In this document: piece by piece, positions 7,153 to 13,604 of the stretch
How the letters are laid out: the number at the start of each line of letters is the position of its first letter
How positions within the stretch are numbered: position 1 is the first letter of the stretch
DNA from: Tardiphaga sp.
Lineage (GTDB): Bacteria > Pseudomonadota > Alphaproteobacteria > Rhizobiales > Xanthobacteraceae
NCBI GenBank assembly: GCA_028290765.1
Contig: JAQGJF010000734.1
Location: forward strand, 1-13,733
Direction: 5' to 3'
Length of the DNA stretch: 13,733 nucleotides
Notes under the pieces: generated by a model
What the model was told of the DNA's origin: nothing
Seen by the model: only the letters and a program-made list of their open reading frames with translations
Databases searched by the model: none
Position numbers and translations under genes: made by a program

Positions 7153-7840
7153 GCTGGCCAACGTAAGCGGCGGCTGGGGGCCGACGACGATCGTCGAGGA
7201 TTTCTCGCTGACCGTGAAGACGGGTGAGACCGTCGCCATCATCGGGCGAAACGGCGTCGGCAAGTCGACGCTTCTGGAGATCATAGCCGGCCGCGCGCAG
7301 TGGAAAGGCGGCTCGATCAAGCTCGACGGCAAGGAGCTGAGCCATCTGCCGATTCATCGTCGATCGTGGCTCGGCGTGGGTTACGTGCCGCAGAATCGCG
7401 AAGTGTTTCCAAGTCTGACGGTGGCAGAACACCTTGCGGTTGCGCAGAGACCGGGGCGGTGGACCATTGCCGAAGTGCTCGTGCTTTTTCCCTCGCTGTC
7501 TCGCCGCCAGGAAAGTCTGGGCCGGCAGCTGTCGGGCGGCGAGCAACAGATGCTGGCGATCGCGCGCGCCTTGCTCGGCAATCCCAAGATAATGCTCATG
7601 GACGAACCATCTGAAGGTCTGGCGCCGGTGGTTGTCGAGCAATTGATGGAGGCGATCAAGGTCCTCATGAAAGATGGATCCCTTGCGGTTCTGCTGGTCG
7701 AACAACGTGTCGATATCGCGTTGGATGTGTCTTCGCGTTGCGTCATCATGGAGAGGGGACGAATTGCTCATCAAAGCTCTTCGGAGTCGTTGAGGCAAAG
7801 CGATGCCCGGATAGCAGAGCTGATGGGGCTGAGCCACTAG
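7145..7840 (+). CDS. livF: HAAT ABC importer ATPase, LivF type
   Basis: The 231-residue second ATPase of the importer carries Walker A GRNGVGKS (34-41), Q-loop PQNREVFPSLTVAEHL (82-97), the canonical signature LSGGEQQ (129-135) and Walker B IMLMDEPSEGLAP. The switch position reads VEQ rather than a histidine, as is usual for LivF proteins. The start lies eight bases inside the preceding ATPase gene, so translation is coupled. It is the last gene of the operon, followed by a palindromic repeat and then by the 3' end of the convergent aromatic operon. I see no classical T-tract terminator after it. Confidence 0.94.
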   Translation: MLELANVSGGWGPTTIVEDFSLTVKTGETVAIIGRNGVGKSTLLEIIAGRAQWKGGSIKLDGKELSHLPIHRRSWLGVGYVPQNREVFPSLTVAEHLAVAQRPGRWTIAEVLVLFPSLSRRQESLGRQLSGGEQQMLAIARALLGNPKIMLMDEPSEGLAPVVVEQLMEAIKVLMKDGSLAVLLVEQRVDIALDVSSRCVIMERGRIAHQSSSESLRQSDARIAELMGLSH

Positions 7841-7892
7841 ACCAACGTTTCCGCTCGAATGATTTCGGCCCATGACGACCATTAACAACAAT

Positions 7893-7952
7893 GTCATTCC
7901 GGGCCTGCACTCCCGACCGACTATCGCCGGCCAGAGCACATCCCGGAGTGAC
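7893..7952. repeat. Palindromic REP-like intergenic repeat, copy 2
   Basis: GTCATTCCGGG (7893-7903) and CCCGGAGTGAC (7942-7952) form imperfect terminal inverted repeats with the same ends as the element at 1868-1963. It lies between the 3' ends of two convergent operons, where it could act as a two-way transcript end or stabiliser. No T-rich terminator was found in this 147-bp gap. Confidence 0.8.
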
Positions 7953-7987
7953 AAACCAGGCAATCCTGTTCCGGATCAAATTTTCCG

Positions 7988-8398
7988 CTATTTCTCCGAT
8001 GAATCCAGCACCGCCATCATCTCGCATTGGATCAGCATGCCCCCGCCAAGATAGGGATTGACGACGACATGCCGTACCGGCCGGGAGTGCTCATCCGGGA
8101 AGTGCTTTAACCAGGCGGTATTCAGCGCTGCCCGGTTCAGCTCGGGCTTAAGGAAAACGGTGACTTTGATTACATCGTTCAGGCCGGCGCCCGCCTGCTC
8201 GAGGACTCTTTCCGCGACCTCAAACATGTTCGCGGATTGCTGCTCGACGGTTTCCGGCATCGTTCCGGAGACCAGGTCGATGCCCGAAATACCTCCGGTA
8301 ACGACAATATTGCCGATCCGGGCGACTGCGGGGATCGGATTATTGCCGTGGCTATAACCATCGACCTCGTAGCTCACCCTTTTCATTCCGTTCCCCAT
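7988..8398 (-). CDS. RidA-family protein (YjgF/YER057c/UK114)
   Basis: The predicted protein has 136 residues, the usual size of the family. The segment VARIGNIVVTGGISGIDLVSG near 26-45 is the typical first half, followed by VLEQAGAGLNDVIKVTVFLKP. Arg109 in RPVRHVV aligns with the catalytic arginine of imine-deaminating RidA proteins, and Glu126 in IQCEMMAV occupies the other conserved acidic position. RidA proteins hydrolyse reactive enamine/imine intermediates; relatives act on ring-cleavage products such as 2-aminomuconate. It is the last gene of the aromatic operon, 40 bases after the LigK-type aldolase gene, which points to a job on a pathway intermediate. ATGs at 8398 and 8386 are both possible, each with a moderate GGGA-type ribosome site. 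Function within the family is unassigned. Confidence 0.87.
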   Translation of the reverse strand: MGNGMKRVSYEVDGYSHGNNPIPAVARIGNIVVTGGISGIDLVSGTMPETVEQQSANMFEVAERVLEQAGAGLNDVIKVTVFLKPELNRAALNTAWLKHFPDEHSRPVRHVVVNPYLGGGMLIQCEMMAVLDSSEK

Positions 8399-8438
8399 TT
8401 TCACAATTCCCGATTGGTGCCCGCCCGATGGGCGCATT

Positions 8439-9113
8439 TCAATTGACCTTGCAGCCCAGCTTCTCAAGCGTCGCGTCCACCCAAGCCCGGTCGGTTGGCC
8501 GTCCCGCCAGAATGTCATCGAGGATCTTGGTTTCTTCGTCTCGCTTCGCGGTCGCGGCTTGCAGGACCTGGTCGACCTCGTCAAAGGGAATGCAAAGAAC
8601 GCCGTCATCGTCGCCGACCACCAGGTCTCCAGGTTGAATGACCATGCCGTCGATCGCGATGGCGCGGCCGATTTCCCCGGGGCCGGTCCTCAAGGGTCCG
8701 CGGTGCGTAACGCCGGCGGCGAATACCGGCCAGTTCTGCCTGCCGATCGCTCCAGAGTCCCGTATCGCACCGTTGATGATGATGCCCGCCAAGCCACGCC
8801 CGCGAGCGTGGCTGGCCATGATCTCGCCAATAATCGAGTTGGTCAGGTCGCCGCCCGCGTCGACGACGATGACGTCGCCGGGCATCGCCATATCCATCGC
8901 CTTGTGGACCATGAGGTTGTCGCCGGGTCTGGTTTTTACCGTGAAGGCCGGACCGTAAAGTTGGCCTTCCGCATGATACGGACGCAATCGCGGTCCCCCG
9001 GCGGTAAGCCGCGACATGCAGTCGCTCAGATTGGCGACGGGAAGTTCGCGGAATTTCTCCGCCACCTTCAGGTCGACGCGACGCTTGATGCTGTCGATGG
9101 AGAAGCCGATCAT
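8439..9113 (-). CDS. RraA-fold aldolase, probable 4-carboxy-4-hydroxy-2-oxoadipate aldolase (LigK/GalC type)
   Basis: The 224-residue protein has the RraA/HMG-CHA aldolase fold. These class II aldolases split 4-carboxy-4-hydroxy-2-oxoadipate into pyruvate and oxaloacetate, the last step of the protocatechuate 4,5-cleavage and gallate pathways. The pyruvate-binding loop G96-E-I-M99 and the R118-D119 pair in NGAIRDSGAIG are present, 22 residues apart as in characterised aldolases. The Arg-Asp pair also occurs in other family members. The assignment to the aldolase rather than an RNase E inhibitor rests on the adjacent ligJ-type gene. The start is ATG 9113: AGGGG lies seven bases upstream and the codon overlaps the preceding stop as ATGA. 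The upstream ATG at 9131 has no ribosome site. Confidence 0.88.
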   Translation of the reverse strand: MIGFSIDSIKRRVDLKVAEKFRELPVANLSDCMSRLTAGGPRLRPYHAEGQLYGPAFTVKTRPGDNLMVHKAMDMAMPGDVIVVDAGGDLTNSIIGEIMASHARGRGLAGIIINGAIRDSGAIGRQNWPVFAAGVTHRGPLRTGPGEIGRAIAIDGMVIQPGDLVVGDDDGVLCIPFDEVDQVLQAATAKRDEETKILDDILAGRPTDRAWVDATLEKLGCKVN

Positions 9114-10147
9114 GCCGATGCCCCTGTCCATGTGTTTTGGGTGGCGATCTGCCCGGACAACCGGCGGAAGATGCGCTTCGCGTTGCCTTCGAAAATCTTG
9201 GCTTTGTTTTCATTCGAGATCGGCAACGCGTCGACATATCTCTTGGTGTCGTCGAAATAGTGTCCGGTTTCCGGGTCGATCCCGGGAACCGCGCCGATCA
9301 TTTCGGACGCGAACAGGATGTTGTCGAGCGGAATGACCTTTGCGAGCAATTCCTGTCCCGGAAGGTGATAGACGCAGGTATCGAAGACGATATTGTTGAG
9401 GAGATGGTCCTTCAGCAAAGGCAGGTTCAGCCCCTGCGCCAGTCCCCGGAATCGTCCCCAATGGAACGGCACAGCGCCTCCGCCGTGAGGAATGATGATC
9501 TTGAGTTCCGGAAAATCCTTGAACACCGTCGAGGTCAGGAACTGCATGAAAGCCGTCGTATCACCGTTCAGGTAGTGGGACCCTGTGGTGTGGAAGGCAG
9601 GATTACAGGCGTGGCTGACATGAACCATCGCCGGCGTTTCGAGTTCGACCAGTTTCTCGTAGATCGGGTACCAGAATTTGTCTCCTAGGGAAGGGTCGGT
9701 CCAATATCCGCCCGACGGGTCAGGGTTCAGGTTGAATCCGACGAAGCCGTACTCCTTGACGCATCGATCCATCTCGGCGAGGCAGTTCGTGGGAGATACC
9801 CCCGGGCTCTGCGGCAGCATGCCGACGCCGATGAAGTTTTTCGGAAACAGCTTGCAAACACGATGGATAAGCTCGTTGCACGCCGAGGCCCAGGCCTCGC
9901 TCGTCTGCGCCGATCCGAGATGGTGGCCCATGCCCGCGGCGCGCGGCGAAAAGATCGTAAGATCCGTGCCGCGTTCGCGTTGTACACGCAGCTGTCCATC
10001 GCGGATTGTCGCCGCGATTTCTTCATCGGTCATTTTCGGACGCGGAGGGGCCGCGTTGCCCTTGCCATGCGCTTCGACCTGCTGTTGCCGCCACTGCTCA
10101 TGTTGGGGAGGCGCAGTCGTATAGTGGCCGTGGCAATCAATGATCAT
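9110..10147 (-). CDS. ligJ: 4-oxalomesaconate hydratase
   Basis: This 345-residue amidohydrolase-superfamily protein matches LigJ of the protocatechuate 4,5-cleavage pathway along its length as I remember it. LigJ hydrates 4-oxalomesaconate to 4-carboxy-4-hydroxy-2-oxoadipate. The N terminus MIIDCHGHYTTAP supplies metal ligands His6 and His8. His176 (MVHVS) and Glu282 (FASEMIGAV) complete the expected zinc site, and the PHGGGAVPFHWGRFRG block at 220-235 is a LigJ hallmark. Other recognisable segments are MLPQSPGV and FNLNPDPSGGYW. AGAGG lies eight bases before the ATG. The stop overlaps the aldolase start as ATGA, so the two consecutive pathway enzymes are translationally coupled. Confidence in the reaction is high; the true upstream substrate of the pathway is not settled by this gene. 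Confidence 0.93.
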   Translation of the reverse strand: MIIDCHGHYTTAPPQHEQWRQQQVEAHGKGNAAPPRPKMTDEEIAATIRDGQLRVQRERGTDLTIFSPRAAGMGHHLGSAQTSEAWASACNELIHRVCKLFPKNFIGVGMLPQSPGVSPTNCLAEMDRCVKEYGFVGFNLNPDPSGGYWTDPSLGDKFWYPIYEKLVELETPAMVHVSHACNPAFHTTGSHYLNGDTTAFMQFLTSTVFKDFPELKIIIPHGGGAVPFHWGRFRGLAQGLNLPLLKDHLLNNIVFDTCVYHLPGQELLAKVIPLDNILFASEMIGAVPGIDPETGHYFDDTKRYVDALPISNENKAKIFEGNAKRIFRRLSGQIATQNTWTGASA

Positions 10148-10234
10148 CTTGGTACCTCTGGGTTGGAGTATTGCTGGATGAGACCAAATGTCCCGGGGCT
10201 AACGGCGAAAAGGACGTTTTCGGAAGTGTGAAGT

Positions 10235-11203
10235 TTATAGTGCAAGGACGAGTTCGGGGGTCTTCGACCGTGAGCAGCAAATCATCATCACATTGTTGGC
10301 GGCCTTCTGCTCGGCGCTGAGGATCATGTCGTGATGATCGGGGATGCCTGCCAGGACCCTTGTTTCGCAGGCGCTGCAGATCCCTTCCATGCAGGAGTAC
10401 GGGGCATCGATACCACGCTCCAGCAGCGCGTCGAGAATGGTCTGTCCTGAACGTATTTCGATCGTTTCGCCGGACTCCTTGAGGATGACGGTGAACGATC
10501 CATCCTTGTCGATGGGTTGGTCGTTGGCGAATCTTTCGAAATGGACCTGGTCCGGCGGCAGCAATGTGGTCGCGGCCAGGAAGCCGTTGATCATTGCTGC
10601 GGGGCCACAGCAATAGAAATGAGAACCGGCGGGAGCAGCTTCGACGATCGCCGGGATGTCCATTCGCCGGCTCTGGGCAGCGTCTTCTGCGCCGTTCCGC
10701 AGATAGAGATTGACCCTGGACCCGAAGGCGGACAGTTGCGGGATGAACGCTGTGCTGCCGCGATGTCGTCCGGCATAGTGCAGCTCCCAGGGCTTGCCTA
10801 TGGTTTCCAGCCGCTGCGACATGCTGACCAACGGGGTGACGCCGATGCCACCTGCGATCAGAACGGTGTGATCGGCCTCCTCATGAAGACCGAAATTATT
10901 GCGCGGCGCGCTGATCTCGATGTCATCGCCCAGCTGCAATTGCTCGTGGATGAACCGCGACCCACCACGTCCTTCCGGCTCGTTCTTGACGCCAATCAAA
11001 TAATGCTCTGGTTCGTCCGGCGAACCCGACAACGAATAGCTGCGAATCATTCCATTCGAGAGGTGGAGGTCGATATGAGATCCCGCCGTAAAGGGTGGCA
11101 GTTCCAGCCCATGGGCGGCGGTCAGTTCGATAAGGTTGATCTCGCTCGCTACCGGCGTGATGCGGGTCACTTGAACACGAATTGTATGGCTGGGAGCAGG
11201 CAT
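10235..11203 (-). CDS. Phthalate-dioxygenase-type reductase (flavin, NAD, [2Fe-2S])
   Basis: The 322-residue protein passes electrons from NAD(P)H through flavin and a plant-type [2Fe-2S] cluster to a Rieske oxygenase. Domains in order are a flavin barrel with RSYSLSG (54-60), an NAD domain with AGGIGVTPL (117-125) and CCGPAAMI (198-205), and a C-terminal ferredoxin with C271-x4-C276-x2-C279 and C309. This flavin-NAD-ferredoxin order and a length near 320 are those of phthalate dioxygenase reductase and VanB-type O-demethylase reductases. ATG 11203 is preferred; a GTG at 11254 would add 17 residues with no family character and no ribosome site. No terminal oxygenase gene is present in the window, so its partner must be encoded elsewhere. 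It lies between the dihydrodiol-dehydrogenase-like gene and ligJ, with 87-bp gaps on both sides. Confidence 0.93.
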   Translation of the reverse strand: MPAPSHTIRVQVTRITPVASEINLIELTAAHGLELPPFTAGSHIDLHLSNGMIRSYSLSGSPDEPEHYLIGVKNEPEGRGGSRFIHEQLQLGDDIEISAPRNNFGLHEEADHTVLIAGGIGVTPLVSMSQRLETIGKPWELHYAGRHRGSTAFIPQLSAFGSRVNLYLRNGAEDAAQSRRMDIPAIVEAAPAGSHFYCCGPAAMINGFLAATTLLPPDQVHFERFANDQPIDKDGSFTVILKESGETIEIRSGQTILDALLERGIDAPYSCMEGICSACETRVLAGIPDHHDMILSAEQKAANNVMMICCSRSKTPELVLAL

Positions 11204-11290
11204 CAATCGAGACCCGACGCTTGAAAGACGGCCGTATGGGGCTGGCCGATGCACCTGTGGAGGTTGGCAGACAACATGGCTTGACCTGAA

Positions 11291-12508
11291 CTACGAGGCG
11301 TCGCGCATGCCGCTTCGCGGCTGCGCCAGGATAACCTCTGCGTTGGTCTGGGCGGACTTCAAGATCGCCAGACAGACCTGCAGCGTGCAGCGGGCGAACG
11401 TGCCCCCATGTAAAGGAGGCAAACCATCGACCACGGCATGATACAACTCATCGAGAACTTCCGCCCGACCGGGTACCCCCGAGCTCTCGGGAATGGTAAT
11501 CGAGCGCGAACCCTCTTGCCCGTAGAGCATGACCGCGTCGGCGGTCGGCCTGATGTCGGCGTGCTCGCAGCTTACGATCAACGTGCCGAAGTGCGGCTGC
11601 CTCCATTGTTCGCCGGCATCGGCATTGTATTTAAATCCTGCGCCGTATCCATACCGCTGCGCGCGGGCCGATGCCTCTTCACGGTCATCCAGGCTGCCCA
11701 GTGCGCGCCTGGTTGCGCCGTGGCGATCCCGGCGTTTCGGTTGACCGAGTTCTCCGACCCAGTCGTGCAATTCGTCGCTGTCGAAGCGATCATATCCGCT
11801 ATAGACGAGGCTCGCCGAGCCGCCATTGGCGAATGTCAGCAACGCCGTGCATGAGCCTTCAGTCGGTCTGGCAGGGTCGAGCACCGCCGTCGAAGCCCGC
11901 ACGCTCAGGACGTCGTTGGGGTTCAAGGTCCTTATGATATCGACCTGATGCGGTATCTGATTGAAGATAATGCCACCTCCGGCCGACGTATCAAGCTCCT
12001 CGCGCCGCCGCGGACGGTAGAGAAAATCGGTATAGTTCCAGAGCGCCACCATCGAGATTCGGCCGACTTCGCCGCCGTCGATGATTTCCCGGATCACCTT
12101 TATCGCCGGATTGAAGCCATGGGTGTGACCGACCACGAGCGCCGTCTTGTTGCGTCGCGCAGCTTCTATCATTTCGTCGCAATCTTCGAGCGAAAGGGCC
12201 ATCGGCTTCTCGACGATAACGTGTTTACCGCTGTTCGCGGCGCTTACGGCTTGATCCCGATGCATTTGGTGCGGCGTCGCCACGTAGATGGCATCGATAT
12301 CGGAACGAGCGATGAGATCGGCGGCGCTCTCCGAAATGACGCATGAGTCTTCCAGCGCGAAGCGTCTGCGCAGTTCGGGGTTGGTGTCGGCCACTCCCGC
12401 AAGAACGAAACCCGCATGGGCACGAATGGCGGGTATCATCGCCGCCCCCGCAATGCCTAAGCCGATAACACCGATGCGCAATACAGCCAATGAGGTCGCC
12501 TTTGCCAC
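11291..12508 (-). CDS. Gfo/Idh/MocA-family dehydrogenase, Pht4-like (aromatic dihydrodiol dehydrogenase candidate)
   Basis: The 405-residue protein has an N-terminal Rossmann domain (RIGVIGLGIAGAAM, 11-24), the family motif EKP at 100-102 and the second-domain block TSAGGGIIFNQIPHQVD (174-190). LWNYTDFLYRPRRREELD (157-173) and the roughly 405-residue length recall phthalate 4,5-cis-dihydrodiol dehydrogenase (Pht4) more than LigC, which is about 315 residues. Pht4 enzymes oxidise the cis-dihydrodiol made by the oxygenase; LigC oxidises the ring-opened semialdehyde. Either reaction would suit this operon. Start: GTG 12508 gives the longest form, and a TTG at 12490, with AAAGG eight bases upstream, would also work. 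A palindrome lies just upstream (12531-12551). The family is secure; the substrate is inference. Confidence 0.87.
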   Translation of the reverse strand: MAKATSLAVLRIGVIGLGIAGAAMIPAIRAHAGFVLAGVADTNPELRRRFALEDSCVISESAADLIARSDIDAIYVATPHQMHRDQAVSAANSGKHVIVEKPMALSLEDCDEMIEAARRNKTALVVGHTHGFNPAIKVIREIIDGGEVGRISMVALWNYTDFLYRPRRREELDTSAGGGIIFNQIPHQVDIIRTLNPNDVLSVRASTAVLDPARPTEGSCTALLTFANGGSASLVYSGYDRFDSDELHDWVGELGQPKRRDRHGATRRALGSLDDREEASARAQRYGYGAGFKYNADAGEQWRQPHFGTLIVSCEHADIRPTADAVMLYGQEGSRSITIPESSGVPGRAEVLDELYHAVVDGLPPLHGGTFARCTLQVCLAILKSAQTNAEVILAQPRSGMRDAS

Positions 12509-12530
12509 GTGCCGCTCGAATTGCAGATTT

Positions 12531-12551
12531 GCGAGTTCTCAGAGAACTAGC
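12531..12551. promoter_or_regulatory. 21-bp inverted repeat between the dioxygenase and dehydrogenase genes
   Basis: Arms GCGAGTTCTC (12531-12540) and GAGAACTAGC (12542-12551) surround a single central A with one mismatch; the inner 15 bp are a perfect palindrome. A one-base spacer and the lack of a T-tract make it a poor RNA hairpin but a plausible protein-binding site. It lies about 20 bases upstream of the dehydrogenase start. It has the same odd-centred design as the palindromes near 3046 and 3197, but the sequence differs. Confidence 0.5.
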
Positions 12552-12575
12552 GCCGGGTGAATGAAAGCCCGCGCA

Positions 12576-13604
12576 TCACGGCATCGTTTCGAATTTGGCG
12601 GCCGTTCCCTTGATGCTGTCCCACCAGGGGCAAACACCGTCCATCACCTGATAATTGCCTTCGAGGACCTGGACCGGCGCGCGCATTCCCTTTTCGGCGT
12701 TCTGGGCGACGATCTTGCGGGCGTTTTTCGTTACCTCTTCGGAAGTCCACTGGCGTTCGTGGCCCCAAAGGCTCGGTCCGGACGTCCTCTCATAGGCTTC
12801 CCATGTATTGGGGTCCAGCGTTCGACCGCCCCATCCGTATTCGACCATGAACTGCGACGGCGTCCAGGAGTAGAAAGAAGTCAGGAAGTCGCTGGTATGG
12901 CGGCCGAGCGACGTTGCGACTCGATCCTCCGCGATTGCGATATCCATGCCTTGGCCGACGTCATCGAAACTGAAGACTTCCATCATGACGTGGTGGAACA
13001 TGTTCTTACCCATGTTCACGAACGCCAGGGAATGGTGCCGCTGATTGACGTGAAGAAAGCGGGCCTCGAAAGGGGCATTGTAGTAATCGGTAAGACGGAA
13101 TCCGAGAAGCTCCTGGTAGAAGGGAAGCATTTCGTCGACCAGTGCGGCATTTTCCACGCCAAAGACGACGTGTCCCAGGCCAAGCGGACCGGTTCGGAAC
13201 CCGGACATCGATCTGCCGGGACGGAAAACCTCGCCGGAAATTTCAGCATTGTGGAACGCCTCCAGGCGGTTGCCCGAAGGGTCCTGGAAAGTTATGAGAT
13301 CGGCGACTTTGCGCTCGTCGGCGAGGGCCCGGCTGCCTCGGGCCACCCTGATCTTACCCTGCTCGAGCCGTGCGCCGAGCGCGTCGAGCGCACGATTGTC
13401 GGCGACCTCCCATCCAAGGAAGTCAACGCCATCGTCGTTCGCCTCGTTGACGACGATACGCTGACTGCGATCGTCCATTCGGAACGCGACGCTGGAACGG
13501 CTCTTGTCGACACGCTGCAGTCCGAGATGGCGAGGCCCGTAGCTGGTCCAATCCTCGAGTTTTTTCGCGCGAACGCCCATGTATCCTAAGGACAGTACAC
13601 TCAT
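12576..13604 (-). CDS. Type I (VOC-fold) extradiol ring-cleavage dioxygenase, BphC-like
   Basis: The 342-residue enzyme has two vicinal-oxygen-chelate domains, an N-terminal non-catalytic one (about 1-130) and a catalytic one (about 140-285). The Fe(II) ligands expected from BphC are all present: His145 (GLGHVVFGV), His205 (FHHVMMEV) and Glu255 (MVEYGWGG). The second-shell residues H191 (RHHSLAF), H236 (LGRHTSDF) and Y245 are also present. It should therefore open a catecholic ring next to the hydroxyls. BphC-type enzymes are usually about 290-300 residues; here some 50 extra residues follow at the C terminus (WTSEEVTKNARKIVAQ and onward, ending KFETMP). ATG 13604 is chosen for the GGAGA a few bases upstream; a TTG at 13616 is unlikely. 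It is the first gene of the operon seen here. Family confidence is high; the substrate is unknown. Confidence 0.92.
   Translation of the reverse strand: MSVLSLGYMGVRAKKLEDWTSYGPRHLGLQRVDKSRSSVAFRMDDRSQRIVVNEANDDGVDFLGWEVADNRALDALGARLEQGKIRVARGSRALADERKVADLITFQDPSGNRLEAFHNAEISGEVFRPGRSMSGFRTGPLGLGHVVFGVENAALVDEMLPFYQELLGFRLTDYYNAPFEARFLHVNQRHHSLAFVNMGKNMFHHVMMEVFSFDDVGQGMDIAIAEDRVATSLGRHTSDFLTSFYSWTPSQFMVEYGWGGRTLDPNTWEAYERTSGPSLWGHERQWTSEEVTKNARKIVAQNAEKGMRAPVQVLEGNYQVMDGVCPWWDSIKGTAAKFETMP

Noticed and set aside
8439..9113. RNase E regulator RraA, or a menaquinone methyltransferase as the family is often mislabelled
   Set aside because: Translational coupling to ligJ, together with the GE-x-M and RD motifs spaced as in aldolases, favours the 4-carboxy-4-hydroxy-2-oxoadipate aldolase.
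10206..10222. Inverted repeat CGAAAA / TTTTCG between the reductase and ligJ genes
   Set aside because: Short A/T-rich arms with a 5-base spacer in an 87-bp gap; no supporting promoter or second copy, so it may be chance.
12561..13589. Long plus-strand open frame (342 codons) opposite the extradiol dioxygenase
   Set aside because: It is antisense to a gene whose iron ligands and second-shell residues are all conserved; its own translation shows no family motif. High-GC DNA commonly leaves such frames open.
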